This document shows, in pieces, positions 39,344 through 54,300 of a stretch of 64,000 bases of DNA. The stretch's first letter is position 1. Each line of letters begins with the position of its first letter. A model generated the notes under the pieces. The model ran no database searches. It was given only the letters and a program-made list of their open reading frames with translations, and was not told the origin of the DNA. Source of the stretch: Gordius sp. MW1 (Eukaryota > Nematomorpha > Gordioida > Gordea > Gordiidae); NCBI GenBank assembly GCA_964036665.1, contig OZ038527.1, positions 10,447,835 through 10,511,834 on the forward strand. The letters are read 5' to 3'. A program made the position numbers and the translations under genes.

Positions 39344-42300
39344 ATGATAAATTATGATATTGAGACTATTTTGAATGATATATTTAGAACGAGTTTTATT
39401 TTATTGACTATATATGTGGGAATTACAATTTATAAAAATGGTATTTGAGATTTATAACTTATAAATAATTAATTATTAAGGACATAGAATATATAATGGG
39501 ACGAGAAAAAAAATGCTTTCGCTTTTCATTTCGCTCCCTAAAATAAATTCAGTTGTTAATAAGGATTTAGAAAAGTCAATACTTCAAATTCAAACAACTT
39601 TGCACCAAACTTATAAAGGTTTTAAATTTTATGATAAAATTCCCAATGGACTTGATCTGGTATAATAATTAACAAATATTATAAAGATGTAGGATGAAAT
39701 CTTGGCCCTATCCAAATTATATCAAACCCTAAGTAGTTATTAAAAATATATGATAAAAATGTATTTTTTAGGCAAACAAAATTTATATGAGGGAAAGATA
39801 TCTGGATGTGTATATATTGAGCCACTAAGTGAACTCATTCAATTACAAAATGAAGTGATATATGAATATTAACTAAATTTTAATTTTAAATATACTTTAT
39901 TAATTATTTATTTACACACATTAGATATTTAAGCAATATTCTTATACAAACCCATTGCATCCTGATATATATCCTGGAATTATGAAAATGGAAGCGGAAG
40001 TTGTTCATATGTGTTGTAATCTCTTTGGTGGGAATGAACAATCATGTGGAGTGGTATAATTCCTTTTGAATTAGATTCAATTCTTAGGGAATAAAGGGGG
40101 CTTTGTATAAAATTTTAAAAAGATAAATATAATAGGAGTTTTTTGCTTGTATTGCATATAATTTTTATTGTTAAGACAAGTCAAGCTTTAATTTTGACTT
40201 CTTTTAAAGAAGAGAAATGTAGAGTCTGTCTTATGGGTCATGTTGACATCTTTGATCATTTGCTATTAATGTTTTAAGGTTATAATTTAGGATGGTCTGA
40301 AAGATAAATATTGATTTAGCCTACCCCAGTTTGAATTCTAGGCTTATTTCAAAATTTAAGCTAAATTTTATTCTAAAATATACCATGTATTCTTTATAAA
40401 TTTGCACGATAATAAAAAATCTAAATATGTTCTATTGTTGATTTATTATACCAGTCCCTAGAAATATTTTTTTATGAAAATGTTCATTTTTGATTTGACC
40501 ATCTCATAGCCTGCCCCATAATTTTAACGATTGAAATTTGATGATGGGTTATCTAACAGTGCACATTGTGAAATTAGTATTTATATGGTGTCGAAATAGT
40601 TCTTTCTACTAATTTAACCTCAAGATTGCAAAAGTTTGAGTCTTTTAAATTACTTTTATAGAAAATATTTTTAGAATTAATCTATATATATAAAGTAAAG
40701 TGTATATATGTATGTATATATGTATGTAAGGGCTAATCTCTGAAACTACCGGCCCGATTCGCGCGAAATTTTACCCCTAGGTTCCCAGGGCGGCCAGGGG
40801 TAAAATAGCTTTTTCAGATTTCTAAAATTCCTTTTAATTTTCGAGATATTGGGTTTTATACGTTTTGACGTTAAATAAAATGTCAATCAAACGCACCTCC
40901 TCGCGTTCGTTGAAAATTTGAATATACAGACAGTTCTGTAGTAAAAGTGTATCACTTATAGTAGTTTGTAAAACGTAATCTTTTCTTAACGGTGACAACA
41001 TAAATTTATGAATTAAATTTCTTAAACGTCATCTTTCCTTAACGGTGACAATATAAAATTTATGAATTAAATTTCTTAAACGTCATCTTTTCTTAACGGT
41101 GACAAGACAACATAAAATTTATGAATTAAATTTCTTAAACGTCATCTTTTCTTAACGGTGACAACATAAAATTTATGAATTAACCTGAAATAAATAAAAT
41201 TATAGATTTTTGATAAAATATATAGGTGAAGAAGATGAATTTTTCTCATAATCATTACATGAGATATTTTAAATGAGAAAGATGAAAGTATATATAATTT
41301 AAATGTAATATAAAATAGTCCAACGTTGATTATTCTGAGTAAATGCTATTTATATATAAATGTCATTATTTATCTATCATTAATTTTTATTAAATGAGAT
41401 ATTTAAATGAGAATAAATTCTGAAACTACCGGCCCGATTTGCGCGAAACTTTACCCGTAGGTTCTCAGGGCGGCCAGGTTTAAAATAGCTTTTTCAGATT
41501 GCTAAAATTCCTTTTAGTTTTAAAAATATCGGACATTTCTCGGCCTTTTGGTTTTAAGGCTAAATTCTGAAACTTCAGATCCGATTCGAGCGAAAATTTA
41601 GCCGTAGATGCCCAGATAGGCCAGGGGTAAAATAGCTTTTTTAGATTCCTAAAATACCTTTTTGTTTTAAAAATATCTGACATTTCCCGTCCAGTTTCAT
41701 TTATAGCAGCATATACAATAATGACGTCATACATACAAAGTGAAGTTTTCTTGAATTAGATATTTAAAAGTATAATAAAAATGTTACAGTATACGGTTAA
41801 AATTATTGAGGTTTAACAGACTATTTAAATTAAATAAATAAAATTTAAATTATGCAGTTTTGTCATTATTATCACGTGGTCGATCATAGAAGCATATTTT
41901 TAATAATTATCCATCCTTCAATTAATTATTTTATTATATTAAAGAAAATTGTATTTCAAATAATTCAGCTAACTAGAAAAATAAAATAATGGTATTATTG
42001 TATAATAAGTAACAGCATTAATAAGCAATTTTTTCAAAAACATTTAATTTTAGTCGGATTTGATGACTAAAACAGAATTTGCATTCGGTTTGTCTTATTA
42101 TATAAATATATACTAAAAATAGTGGGTTCATAAAATCATTCGGACCTTTCACATTATAAATTATTTCATATATGACCCCATTTTAGATAAGTCTTATTAA
42201 TAGCTTATACTTATTTAACCACTTAAGGACTGAGCCAAAGCAATGCTTGGCCGGGCACAGCTAGTATATCATAAAGCTTAAGAAGCATCATTTTGGAAAT

Positions 42301-45300
42301 ATGACAAAAATAATGAAAACATTAAAGCGCTTTGAACGTCATTTTGGCCCTTTGAGTGTCCATAACCCAAAATGTGTTGGCTCAAAATGGTTGAATTTCA
42401 GAAATTATAACTATATTTGAGATAACCCTCACCGATTATTATCCTAATCCAAGGACCGAGATTATTGGTCCAAAATCGTCTTTTCCATTAGATTCGACAT
42501 TAAAAGAATGACCCCCTTATTACATCTCTATCTAAATTTATAATAAAAGAATCGCTAATTTGAGTTGGCTCTTTAGTGAAATATGAAAGGGTATCCTATC
42601 CCCTGTACTGGGATGGATATGATTCGCCCCGGGCACAAATTAATAAAAAAATTGACCTTATTTTGTAGACAAGCTATTAAGCTTTTTTACCAGTTTGCTA
42701 TAAACCTCAAATATATGCTCACAAATTTTTGTTTCAATTTTTTAACACTTTTTATTTATTTGTTACTATCATCTCCAAGCCATTTCATGCTAGGAAGCTA
42801 TAGAAATTTGTATCATAAAATTTTAAATCAAATTTCGTTTTAGCCAATCTATACTATTCATTTTCCCCCTCTTTGGGATTTTGTTTTGGATCACAACTCA
42901 ACATAAGTAGTTAATATTGCACAACTTTAAAATGTGTTACCGTTTTTTAAATAAGGTTTTAAAGTACCTTTAGTTACAACTATTTGTAAGTTGTCCCATG
43001 ATCGTCGTTCACTTATCCAATTGCCTTTTCAAATTTATTTATTTAATCAACTTGCAGAGGTAATAAGCTAAAATTAAATTAAAAAAGCGTTGATTTCTTG
43101 CCTAGATATGTTCTAGCCTTTGATGCTATTCCACCATTTTAATGTATTGTTTTGATAAGATTCAACGCGATATAAATTAATAAAAAACTTAAACAATTCT
43201 ACAATAAAAGCTTTTAAATGATCATCAAAATTAAAATTGTTATTAACCCTATCCTTACATTTATCTTTCTATAAAATTTTAAAGAACTTTAAAAAAAATT
43301 TCTGCATTATTGGCAGAGCTGTTAAGAACTAGTTCATTTTGAACTAGTTCATTTTTTTCTGAACTTAGAACTGAACTAGTTACCTTCCCAAAAATTTGAA
43401 CTGTGAACTTGAACTAGTTCATTTTTTTAAGATCGAACTTGAACTTGAACTAGTTATTTTTTTTCTAATTCTGAACTTGAACTTGAACTATACAATGTAA
43501 TTGAACTAGTTCATCACAAATATATTATTTAAAATAAATTTATAAGCCGAGTGTATATGCGTCAACAATTTGACGTGCATGGTCTTGTCGGTAATCATAC
43601 AGACACACAGTAACCGCAAATTTTTGATTTTAAAAACACAAAATTTTTTAGAAAAGATGGATACCATTTCTGAAGTAGATAATAGGAACGAGGCAGCTCA
43701 ATCTACCTTTTTACCTTGGCCTTCAATGGAAGAATACTTCAAATATGTATCTTCAGATAAAGATTCATTCAAAGTTAAGTGCAAACTATGCACTAAAGTT
43801 GTGGCGGCTTCAAGAACCTCAACAGCCAATTTATGGAGACATATAAAGGTAATAAGAATAACGTATTATAATTTATAATATAAAATCTAGGTGTCTCACT
43901 ATCAAAAACATGATGAGATTAAGAAGGCTGTCAAGAATAAGGCTGGAAAAAGTTGTGAAGCTAACAAAAAGTTAACACAGACCTTAATTGACAGGCCTTT
44001 AAACCAAAATTCCCCAATGGCCATTATCAAATATATAATCAATGGTAATCAACCATTTTCGCTATGTGATGATGAGCACTTCAATGAATTGTTGAGGGCT
44101 TTTAATCCAAAAGCAAAAACAATTTGTAGGCAAACACTCACAGGGAAGGTGATGAAATTTGCTGCAAAGATGAAAGATACAGTTAGAACAAAGTTAATGG
44201 CACCCAAGTATGTATGTACAACTGCAGACTGTTGGACAGCATTTAATAAGTACTTATTAATTTCTCTAAAATTGTCAATTTATTTTTTTTGTTAGGTCAT
44301 TTATTGGGGTAACAGCTCATTGGATAGACGATGAGAGTCTTAAAAGAGTTGATGCAGTTCTAGCCTGCAAATGTTTAGGAGGCACTCTTTTGATGTTATA
44401 TGCAAATCCCTTACTCAAATTTACAAAGAGTACCATATTCAAAACAAAAATATCTGTACAATTACTGACAACGGATCTAATTTCGTTAAAGCATTCAGGT
44501 ACTATTTATATAATTCTTCTTTCCTAACTTTTATATAGGATTTTTAATGAAAATGATGAGATGCAGGAGGAAGTAGTATCTCTTAAGGATATACTTGATC
44601 GGGCTGGTTTAGAGGGACATAATCAAAATGATTATGATTATCTACCCAAACATAAGAGATGTGCTTGTCACACCCTAAATCTGATTGCTACAAGTGATGT
44701 TAACAAGCTTTTGAAAAACAATAATGCGTTTACTAAATTATATAATTCTTCATTCTGTAAGTGCCAGGCACTTTGGAACCTCAATAGCAGATCCACATTA
44801 TCGGCACAAACCATACGTAACCGTTTTGGGTGTAATATACCCTACCCTGTAGTAACTAGATGGAATTCAACATTTGATTCCATCTCTGTTATAATAAAAA
44901 TGATTCAAAATAAGCCTAGTGATTTTCATACTCTCTGTGATGAATTGAGGCTTGAAAGGCTTTCTTTGGAAGAATCAAATTTTTTACAGGAATATCACTT
45001 AGTGAGTCATTATTTTAAATTTATTTAATTTTTTTAAGGTAATGGAGCCACTTGCTAAGGCCCTTGAAATTTTGCAGGGGCAAACATACATGTATATGGC
45101 TTATTATACACCTACCATAAGCCAGATTCAGTTATGTCTGCAGAATATGGTAAACTTAAAATGGGCTCAACCATTAAAAGATGCTATTTTGAAAGGAATA
45201 AACATCAGGTATCAAATATAAATGGATTCTAATATATAAATCATATGGTTTTAAGATTTCCTGATCTCTATGATGAGGAAAATATTATTGCAGCTGTCCT

Positions 45301-48300
45301 GCATCCAATTTTTAAGACAGACTGGGCTTGGATCCGGTCACCAGAAAATGTGGAGGAAAGGTCCAGAATCTTAAAAGCAATAAATTTACTAGTGCCTCAA
45401 ACAACTGAAAATATGGAGGTGCATGATACACAGAATGGTTTAGATTTTTTTGATATAATACGTGAGAATTCTAATAAAGAAACAATTGAAGACTATATTA
45501 AATTAAATAATACCTCATTCGATGTATTCGATGAATTTCCCAATCTAAAGCAAATTTTTATAAAATTTAATGTTTGCCTCCCATCTAGTGCTCCAGTTGA
45601 AAGGCTTTTCAGTCTGGGAAAGCTTATATTTGGAGATAAACGTACTTGTTTATTAAACGATAATTTTGAGAACAATATTTTATTAAAGTCCAATGGACAT
45701 CTACTTTCACATGATTTTTATTGTAAATTATAATTGTATATTGTTTGTAATAAAGATTTTAAACATTGTATAGTTGATGATTTTGTTATATATGAATATT
45801 TCCTTAAATTAGATTTTCAAATATATAATAAACTATGAAATTTATTTAAAATTTTGGATAGCTCTCAAAAAAACTGATTTTAATTTAGGAATCATTGCCT
45901 AAATTAAAACTTTATCATATTTAAAAAAATGAACTGAACTTTGAACTGAACTTTAACTAGTTATTTTTGTAAAATTGAACTATTAACTTGAACTAGTTAC
46001 ATTTTTTCCTACATGAACTTGAACTAGTTACTTTTGAAAAAAAAATGAACTTGAACTTGAACTAATGATTTTTTCAAATTGAACTATGAACTTGAACTAG
46101 TTTGTAACATAGATGAACTTTAACAGCTCTGATTATTGGGCTATAAACTTGCCGCTATCCTTAATAAGTTAACACTATAGCAGAGCTGTTAAAGTTCATC
46201 TATGTTACGAACTAGTTCAAGTTCATAGTTCAATTTGAAAAAATCATTAGTTCAAGTTCAAGTTCATTTTTTTTTAAAGTAACTAGTTCAAGTTCAAGTT
46301 CATGTAGGAAAAAATGTAACTAGTTCAAGTTAATAGTTCAATTTTACAAAAATAACTAGTTAAAGTTCAGTTCATTTTTTTAAATATGATAAAGTTTTAA
46401 TTTAGGCAATGATTCCTAAATTAAAATCAGTTTTTTTGAGAGCTATCCAAAATTTTAAATAAATTTCATAGTTTATTATATATTTGAAAATCTAATTTAA
46501 GGAAATATTCATATATAACAAAATCATCAACTATACAATGTTTAAAATCTTTATTACAAACAATATACAATTATAATTTACAATAAAAATCATGTGAAAG
46601 TAGATGTCCATTGGACTTTAATAAAATATTGTTCTCAAAATTATCGTTTAATAAACAAGTACGTTTATCTCCAAATATAAGCTTTCCCAGACTGAAAAGC
46701 CTTTCAACTGGAGCACTAGATGGGAGGCAAACATTAAATTTTATAAAAATTTGCTTTAGATTGGGAAATTCATCGAATGAGGTATTATTTAATTTAATAG
46801 TCTTCAATTGTTTCTTTATTAGAATTCTCACGTATTATATCAAAAAAATCTAAACCATTCTGTGTATCATGCACCTCCATATTATCAGTTGTTTGAGGCA
46901 CTAGTAAATTTATTGCTTTTAAGATTCTGGACCTTTCCTCCACATTTTCTGGTGACCGGATCCAAGCCCAGTCTGTCTTAAAAATTGGATGCAGGACAGC
47001 TGCAATAATATTTTCCTCATCATAGAGATCAGGAAATCTTAAAACCATATGATTTATATATTAGAATCCATTTATATTTGATACCTGATGTTTATTCCTT
47101 TCAAAATAGCATCTTTTAATGGTTGAGCCCATTTTAAGTTTACCATATTCTGCAGACATAACTGAATCTGGCTTATGGTAGGTGTATAATAAGCCATATA
47201 CATGTATGTTTGCCCCTGCAAAATTTCAAGGGCCTTAGCAAGTGGCTCCATTACCTTAAAAAAATTAAATAAATTTAAAATAATGACTCACTAAGTGATA
47301 TTCCTGTAAAAAATTTGATTCTTCCAAAGAAAGCCTTTCAAGCCTCAATTCATCACAGAGAGTATGAAAATCACTAGGCTTATTTTGAATCATTTTTATT
47401 ATAACAGAGATGGAATCAAATGTTGAATTCCATCTAGTTACTACAGGGTAGGGTATATTACACCCAAAACGGTTACGTATGGTTTGTGCCGATAATGTGG
47501 ATCTGCTATTGAGGTTCCAAAGTGCCTGGCACTTACAGAATGAAGAATTATATAATTTAATAAACGCATTATTGTTTTTCAAAAGCTTGTTAACATCACT
47601 TGTAGCAATCAGATTTAGGGTGTGACAAGCACATCTCTTATGTTTGGGTAGATAATCATAATCATTTTGATTATGTCCCTCTAAACCAGCCCGATCAAGT
47701 ATATCCTTTAGAGATACTACTTCCTCCTGCATCTCATCATTTTCATTAAAAATCCTATATAAAAGTTAGGAAAGAAGAATTATATAAATAGTACCTGAAT
47801 GCTTTAACGAAATTAGATCCGTTGTCAGTAATTGTACAGATATTTTTGTTTTGAATATGGTACTCTTTGTAAATTTGAGTAAGGGATTTGCATATAACAT
47901 CAAAAGAGTGCCTCGCCTCTAAACATTTGCAGGCTAGAACTGCATCAACTCTTTTAAGACTCTCATCGTCTATCCAATGAGCTGTTACCCCAATAAATGA
48001 CCTAACAAAAAAAATAAATTGACAATTTTAGAGAAATTAATAAGTACTTATTAAATGCTGTCCAACAGTCTGCAGTTGTACATACATACTTGGGTGCCAT
48101 TAACTTTGTTCTAACTGTATCTTTCATCTTTGCAGCAAATTTCATCACCTTCCCTGTGAGTGTTTGCCTACAAATTGTTTTTGCTTTTGGATTAAAAGCC
48201 CTCAACAATTCATTGAAGTGCTCATCATCACATAGCGAAAATGGTTGATTACCATTGATTATATATTTGATAATGGCCATTGGGGAATTTTGGTTTAAAG

Positions 48301-51300
48301 GCCTGTCAATTAAGGTCTGTGTTAACTTTTTGTTAGCTTCACAACTTTTTCCAGCCTTATTCTTGACAGCCTTCTTAATCTCATCATGTTTTTGATAGTG
48401 AGACACCTAGATTTTATATTATAAATTATAATACGTTATTCTTATTACCTTTATATGTCTCCATAAATTGGCTGTTGAGGTTCTTGAAGCCGCCACAACT
48501 TTAGTGCATAGTTTGCACTTAACTTTGAATGAATCTTTATCTGAAGATACATATTTGAAGTATTCTTCCATTGAAGGCCAAGGTAAAAAGGTAGATTGAG
48601 CTGCCTCGTTCCTATTATCTACTTCAGAAATGGTATCCATCTTTTCTAAAAAATTTTGTGTTTTTAAAATCAAAAATTTGCGGTTACTGTGTGTCTGTAT
48701 GATTACCGACAAGACCATGCACGTCAAATTGTTGACGCATATACACTCGGCTTATAAATTTATTTTAAATAATATATTTGTGATGAACTAGTTCAATTAC
48801 ATTGTATAGTTCAAGTTCAGAATTAGAAAAAAAATAACTAGTTCAAGTTCAATCTTAAAAAATGAACTAGTTCAAGTTCACAGTTCAAATTTTTGGGAAG
48901 GTAACTAGTTCAGTTCTAAGTTCAGAAAAAAATGAACTAGTTCAAAATGAACTAGTTCTTAACAGCTCTGCACTATAGAAAATTTTTTTAAATGATTATG
49001 AAAAACAATCTTACTTTTTGAAAATAAATAATCTATTTTTTAATTTTGTCCTACTACTAGCCTTTAAAATATATGCTAATGTTATGTCTTTATTATTTAA
49101 TAAAAAGTATCACTCATGCCATTGCAAAATTATTAATCTTTAAAATTTTGAGAGTTAGTTTTTACTAACTAATTAATCTGTAAAATATTATTGCCCCCGG
49201 CTATAACTTCACTAGGTGAGCCGGTAAAATAGCATGCTTTTTTGACCTATATATTCTGAACGTTATAAGTGGCTTCTTTAAAACAGATGACCAGTGGTGG
49301 CACCGAAAGCATATTGTTAGCCTGCTTGGCTTACAGAAACTACGCTTCCAAAAATTCAGGCATCAATGACCCTGAAATGTAAATATTTATGATTTTTTAC
49401 GTTATTAATCCTTTCTTATATTGATTTTGAATTATTGTTTAAACAGATTTTGATTTTCGCAAATTATTGCGTTTTAATATAAAGTTTTTAACTACAATTT
49501 GACATCCACTATAAAATTAATAGGTACAAAAAACCTACATTTGGGGGGGGGGGGGGTGACCAAGAGTTTTGCACGGGTTACCCGCAACCCAATTGCACAA
49601 CAAAGTTTTTGGCGAACCAGAGTACCCCCCACTGCTTTCGTCACTTAATCTATGTGTGCTCAAATAAGCGAATTAAACCTCGCGATTTAAAAAGCGAAAA
49701 CTGGACAGAGTGACTTTAAACTACGACTGGGAGTAGTGATTAAAGCGCTTAATACGGTCGGTTGCTATCTTGTTATGCTCTACCCCGATATGTATGTTTA
49801 ACATATCCTCCACTATTCTCGTCAAACGTGGTGTGCGCTTGTTGCTTAATACCCGGGTTGAAGCATTGGTATAATGTTTGAGGTTGCCTGTTGTGGGAAG
49901 TATAAGTAGACTATGGTCGAGCAAATATCCTTAAAACAAATCACGGCATTTAGCAGGCTTGTTAGAAACGAACCATGTACGGAGTAGATTTGCTTGAAGC
50001 GGTCTCAGATAGGAAGCAGCATCTCAAATAAGACTAAGCCTTTTGGTATTTATAGATGGCTGTCATTTTTTGACATTTGTTGCACACAAATGTGGCTTTA
50101 GAGTCACCATTGGCGGGCCTATTTTACAATGCATTTTTGATTTTTGGACAAAAGGTTGCTTCGCGAGCCGTTCTAACGCTCTGGTAAGGGCTAATAAAAT
50201 CGAGATATTTAGTCTGCTTACACATTTTTGATCTCCTGATGTTATGCCAACAGCCGATTTCCTGTAGTCCCTTCTCAAAATTGCCTCAGCCAGGGGGGGG
50301 CGGTTGCTTCCCCCCCCTAAATTACGGGGAAAAATTTTTCAATGCAAAAACTTTTGAAAATCAATAATTTTAATATTTTGCCCCCCTCTAATTGAACTTT
50401 TAAACATTTTGCCCCCCCCCCCCCCCAAATTTAAAACCAGGCTACGCACACGACTGCCACACAATTTTACTTTATTCCCTCTTTTTAATAAACTGCAAAA
50501 AACTTGTCAAACACTCAAACTTTGCTCTATTTTGAAATTCATCGATGCCGAAATCAAAAAATGAATGCGAAATTTAAGTTTCTTTATATCCTAGGTGCAT
50601 TTTATGTTCCCTTATTAAAAAATTAACAATTTAGTTTCAGGACTTAATCACTCCAATTTTTGTAAGCTTAATTTGGGTAAGAAAGTGCATGATTTTCAAG
50701 CCGTGGGCTCCTTGGATTCCTATTTCGGTGTGCCGCTCCTTAGATATGTCATTTCGATTGACTTTACTTAAGGATTTTCATAGATGTTGCATATTAAATT
50801 TTATTAAAACAACACTTGGTCTTTGTTCTACTTCTCGCAATTTCATAAGCTTCCGTTTGATTGCGACATGGTTAACGATTGCTACATTATATATTCATTC
50901 GGTTATTATTTTGAAAGACTCCCTCGCACCAATTGAGTTTTTAGGGTTGACAAGTGTCATAACATAACACAAGTAATGATACTATAACACGCCCTGAGAT
51001 CAGGCAACATTCCTGCTTTTATCAAGCCCTATGTACTTTCGGCCGTTAAAAATCTTAAAGTTTAAATCCTTATTATACTAAAGATGTTGGTTTGGATTTA
51101 AACTCCACCTGCATTGATTGCTTTCTACTTATTTCTCTCTCACTTTTTACATTTAATGAGAGTAACATATAAAGGTTTTTCGAAACCCTTATTTTAGAAT
51201 CACGGTTTAGGATTTTGGGGTCAAATTAAGACTTAAATTTGTAATAAATAATATCCGCAAATATTTTAAATGAACGATTCTTATTAATAATAAATTTCCA

Positions 51301-54300
51301 TCCAGAAAAGTAATTTGGTTTTCGTAATCAACTCATATTTTTGAATTTAAGAATATCACGTTTAAAAACCTTTTTTTAGATTTTGTTATTTTGAAATATC
51401 TTCTAAGATGCTTTTTATAATCCATGAAATTTTTTACAACGCATGCATCATCATTGTGATATTTTACAGTTTTGCGAATAATATAGTGGCGTTACTTTCT
51501 AAGATAAATTGTGGGAAGATTAAAATCACAGGTTTTATCTACCTCAGTAATTTCTTTTATTAAAGTGGGTGTGAAAGCATTTTGTTCTAGTTAATTCACG
51601 TTATGGGGCATCAATCTAATTGACTGGCTTTTATAAAGTTTAAATTCCGATTGGATCTAGCTAATTTTATTATAGGTTGGACACTCTGGTAACGCACCAT
51701 ATTATAATAGAAACAATACATTTTTTGAATAATTTTGTTTTAATCACAATAATTTTTATAGATTCTTATGCCTCTGTTTCTTATTTTTCAATAAAGAATA
51801 ATAAATAACCTTTGCCCTTATAAATTATTAATGTCTTTATATTAAGATTAATCGGTGAATCGGCTCATGTGGCCTTCAACAAAGTATGTTATGTTATACA
51901 TTGTTTTGTTAAACCTGTGTATTCAATATATTTAGCATGGTTTGTTGAAAGAATTTATTACATTTTACTCTTATTTCTAAATTTGTCAATCTCTAGAAAT
52001 TATCTTACGGTTTATAATATGTTGTCCCCTAAAATTTATAGGCTTGCCATTACTTCGGCATAAATTGCATAATTGTTCCCCTGGATAAAAACACATTGGC
52101 GATAGATTTGTGCAAGCTAAAAACCCTCATCACCTGGAAAACGATAGCTGTAAAAATATGCTTGTTTTTTTTTAAATTTGTATGCACTTCCATTTATTTT
52201 TATCAATATGCTTCCGCCAGATTTTGCCAGGTTTCTCTCTAAAATAGTTTCGAACCCTTTTTCTGATTTTTACATGACTAATATAATAAGGAATTTATCA
52301 TTTCTCTTCATAATTTTTATCATTGTTATAAAACATTTTACACTTAAAATTTAGATTTCACTCTGTTAATTTTATAAAACAAGTCTCTCCAACGGAAACT
52401 ATTATATTAAAGGTATTTAGTGTATTGTTTAACATTTCTATTTACAGATTTGGGGGCAGGAAAAATGGCAATTTTTAAATGAAGGGGGCCCCTCCTTGCC
52501 TCCCTTGATTACTCTTGTCTACTTGAATAGAATAATTTGGTCAAATTTATGGTAGCATTTAACAATTTTGTTAGACAGTTTAAACGCTGTGTATCCTTAA
52601 GTGTTGTTTAATCATTAATTCAATTATTTACTATCGATCACTATGTTATGTTCCAAATGTTTTACGATACCTTAAAAATTTGGTGCATAATTTATACATT
52701 TACATGTAGATTGTCGCATCTGCACCAAATTATCCTCATGGCATAATTGATCCAATATCTGAAGTTGCCAAGGTAACGTTACATTTCATTCATGGACAGT
52801 AATTACCCAGTGCGTGCTTTTTTATAAATAAAATTAAAATTTTAGTTTAAAAAAATATACTACTCCCGTATAGAGCATTGTAAGAAATTATTCTATCAGA
52901 TGTGTAATATCGATGCATTTTTTGAGTTTTAAATTAGACGCTTTGAATAAAGTCTTTTGAATTATATTGAGTCAATGAATTATATCTTAAACTGAAGTAA
53001 AAGTTTTGTATCTGAAAACGACAACTTTTATCGGATGAAGACGGTCGAAAGAAAAAAATTTGAAAATTTTCATTATCTCTTGCTCGAGCGACTCGGGAAT
53101 TAATAAAACTAAACTTTGCAATTTTATAGCGTTAAAACCCGAGCACGCTCGAAATTTAAGAAATTCTCAAGGTTTATATTATATTTATTTTAACTTAAAC
53201 GCAAAAAACTAAATAAAAAATTAGGTTATTTTTTGCAAAAAGTATTTAATGGAATGTATATTGCATAATTTTTTTATAAGTTTGTCATTAGTTAAAAGAG
53301 AAAATTATTTGCAAAATTTGATGGCAATCAAAAAATAACCAATTATATCAGATTATTATCATTGGTGTTCTTTAATCTCTATCACAAACATTGCTAATTT
53401 TAATATAAGACTATTGATAATTCAGCTACTTTTTCAAATATATTATAACCTATCTGCCAATTGTAATATATGACTTTTTTATACGACCTCAATTAATCAC
53501 ATACAAATTTGAGTTCCCTTCACTTGATGAGCCATATAAAGCAGCCAGACATTAACTGTGATTGCTTTGCTTATTGTCAAACTTAAGTGTCCTTAAATAT
53601 GTACCTCATCTATATACTTGCTTATTCACTTTACATTTTCAATATAATTTCATATTAATGTAATCTAAAAGTAACGTCGCCCATATAACATTTATTGCAC
53701 CCGTAAGATTGGTTTGCAAAACAACGTTCCGGTCCATGTAGATTGCTGTCTCGGAGGCTTTCTCATTCCTTTTGCCTTTGATGCCGGATTTGATGATATT
53801 GGAATTACCAAATTTCTTATGTGCCCAGGCGTAACCAGTGTTTCGGCTGATACTCACAAAGTACTTATCGCATACTAGCTCTTGACATTTATTGTATTTA
53901 TTTATTAATACTAAAAATTAAGTTAAAATTCCTAAAATATTTGTTTAAAAAAAACTGGCAATAGATTATTGACATTTTTCGAGGTTTAAATGTTCCTTTT
54001 TTAAACGTTTAATGAAATGCTTATGATAAATATATCTTATAGATAATATTCATTCATAAATTAAAATAAGGATTGATTTCTAAAAAATTGTTTCATAACC
54101 TCCATCTATGACTGTAATTTGTTATTTTTAATAATTTTAATTGGATAGTAAAAACTGTGCATTATAGATACCCAAGGGCTTACGTGGATAAGTAATGTAA
54201 ACACAGGTTTGATTTATTGGTATTTTATATAAGCAATCAAATACAATGCACTTTTATCTAACTTATTGTAGTATGGTTACACGCCCAAAGGAAGTTCTGT

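Noticed and set aside
42583..42843. 86-residue frame with hydrophobic segment
   Set aside because: The hydrophobicity follows from AT-rich codons; it lies in the large SGPL1 intron and has no family resemblance.
43570..43656. Upstream in-frame Met codons before the hAT BED domain
   Set aside because: They are possible, but the stretch is AT-rich and sits close to the subterminal repeats; the start at 43657 is kept.
43314..48970. Interpretation of the hAT pair as one element with very long inverted arms
   Set aside because: Each half has its own complete TIRs and its own distinct 8-bp duplication, so they are two insertions.
49721..49924. 67-residue minus frame in SGPL1 intron 6 ([19 protein letters not shown])
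   Set aside because: More balanced composition made it attractive, but no family or partner exon could be found.
50689..50967. 92-residue frame in SGPL1 intron 6
   Set aside because: Not needed for SGPL1, no recognised motif and no splice context. I cannot exclude a small nested gene but have no support for one.
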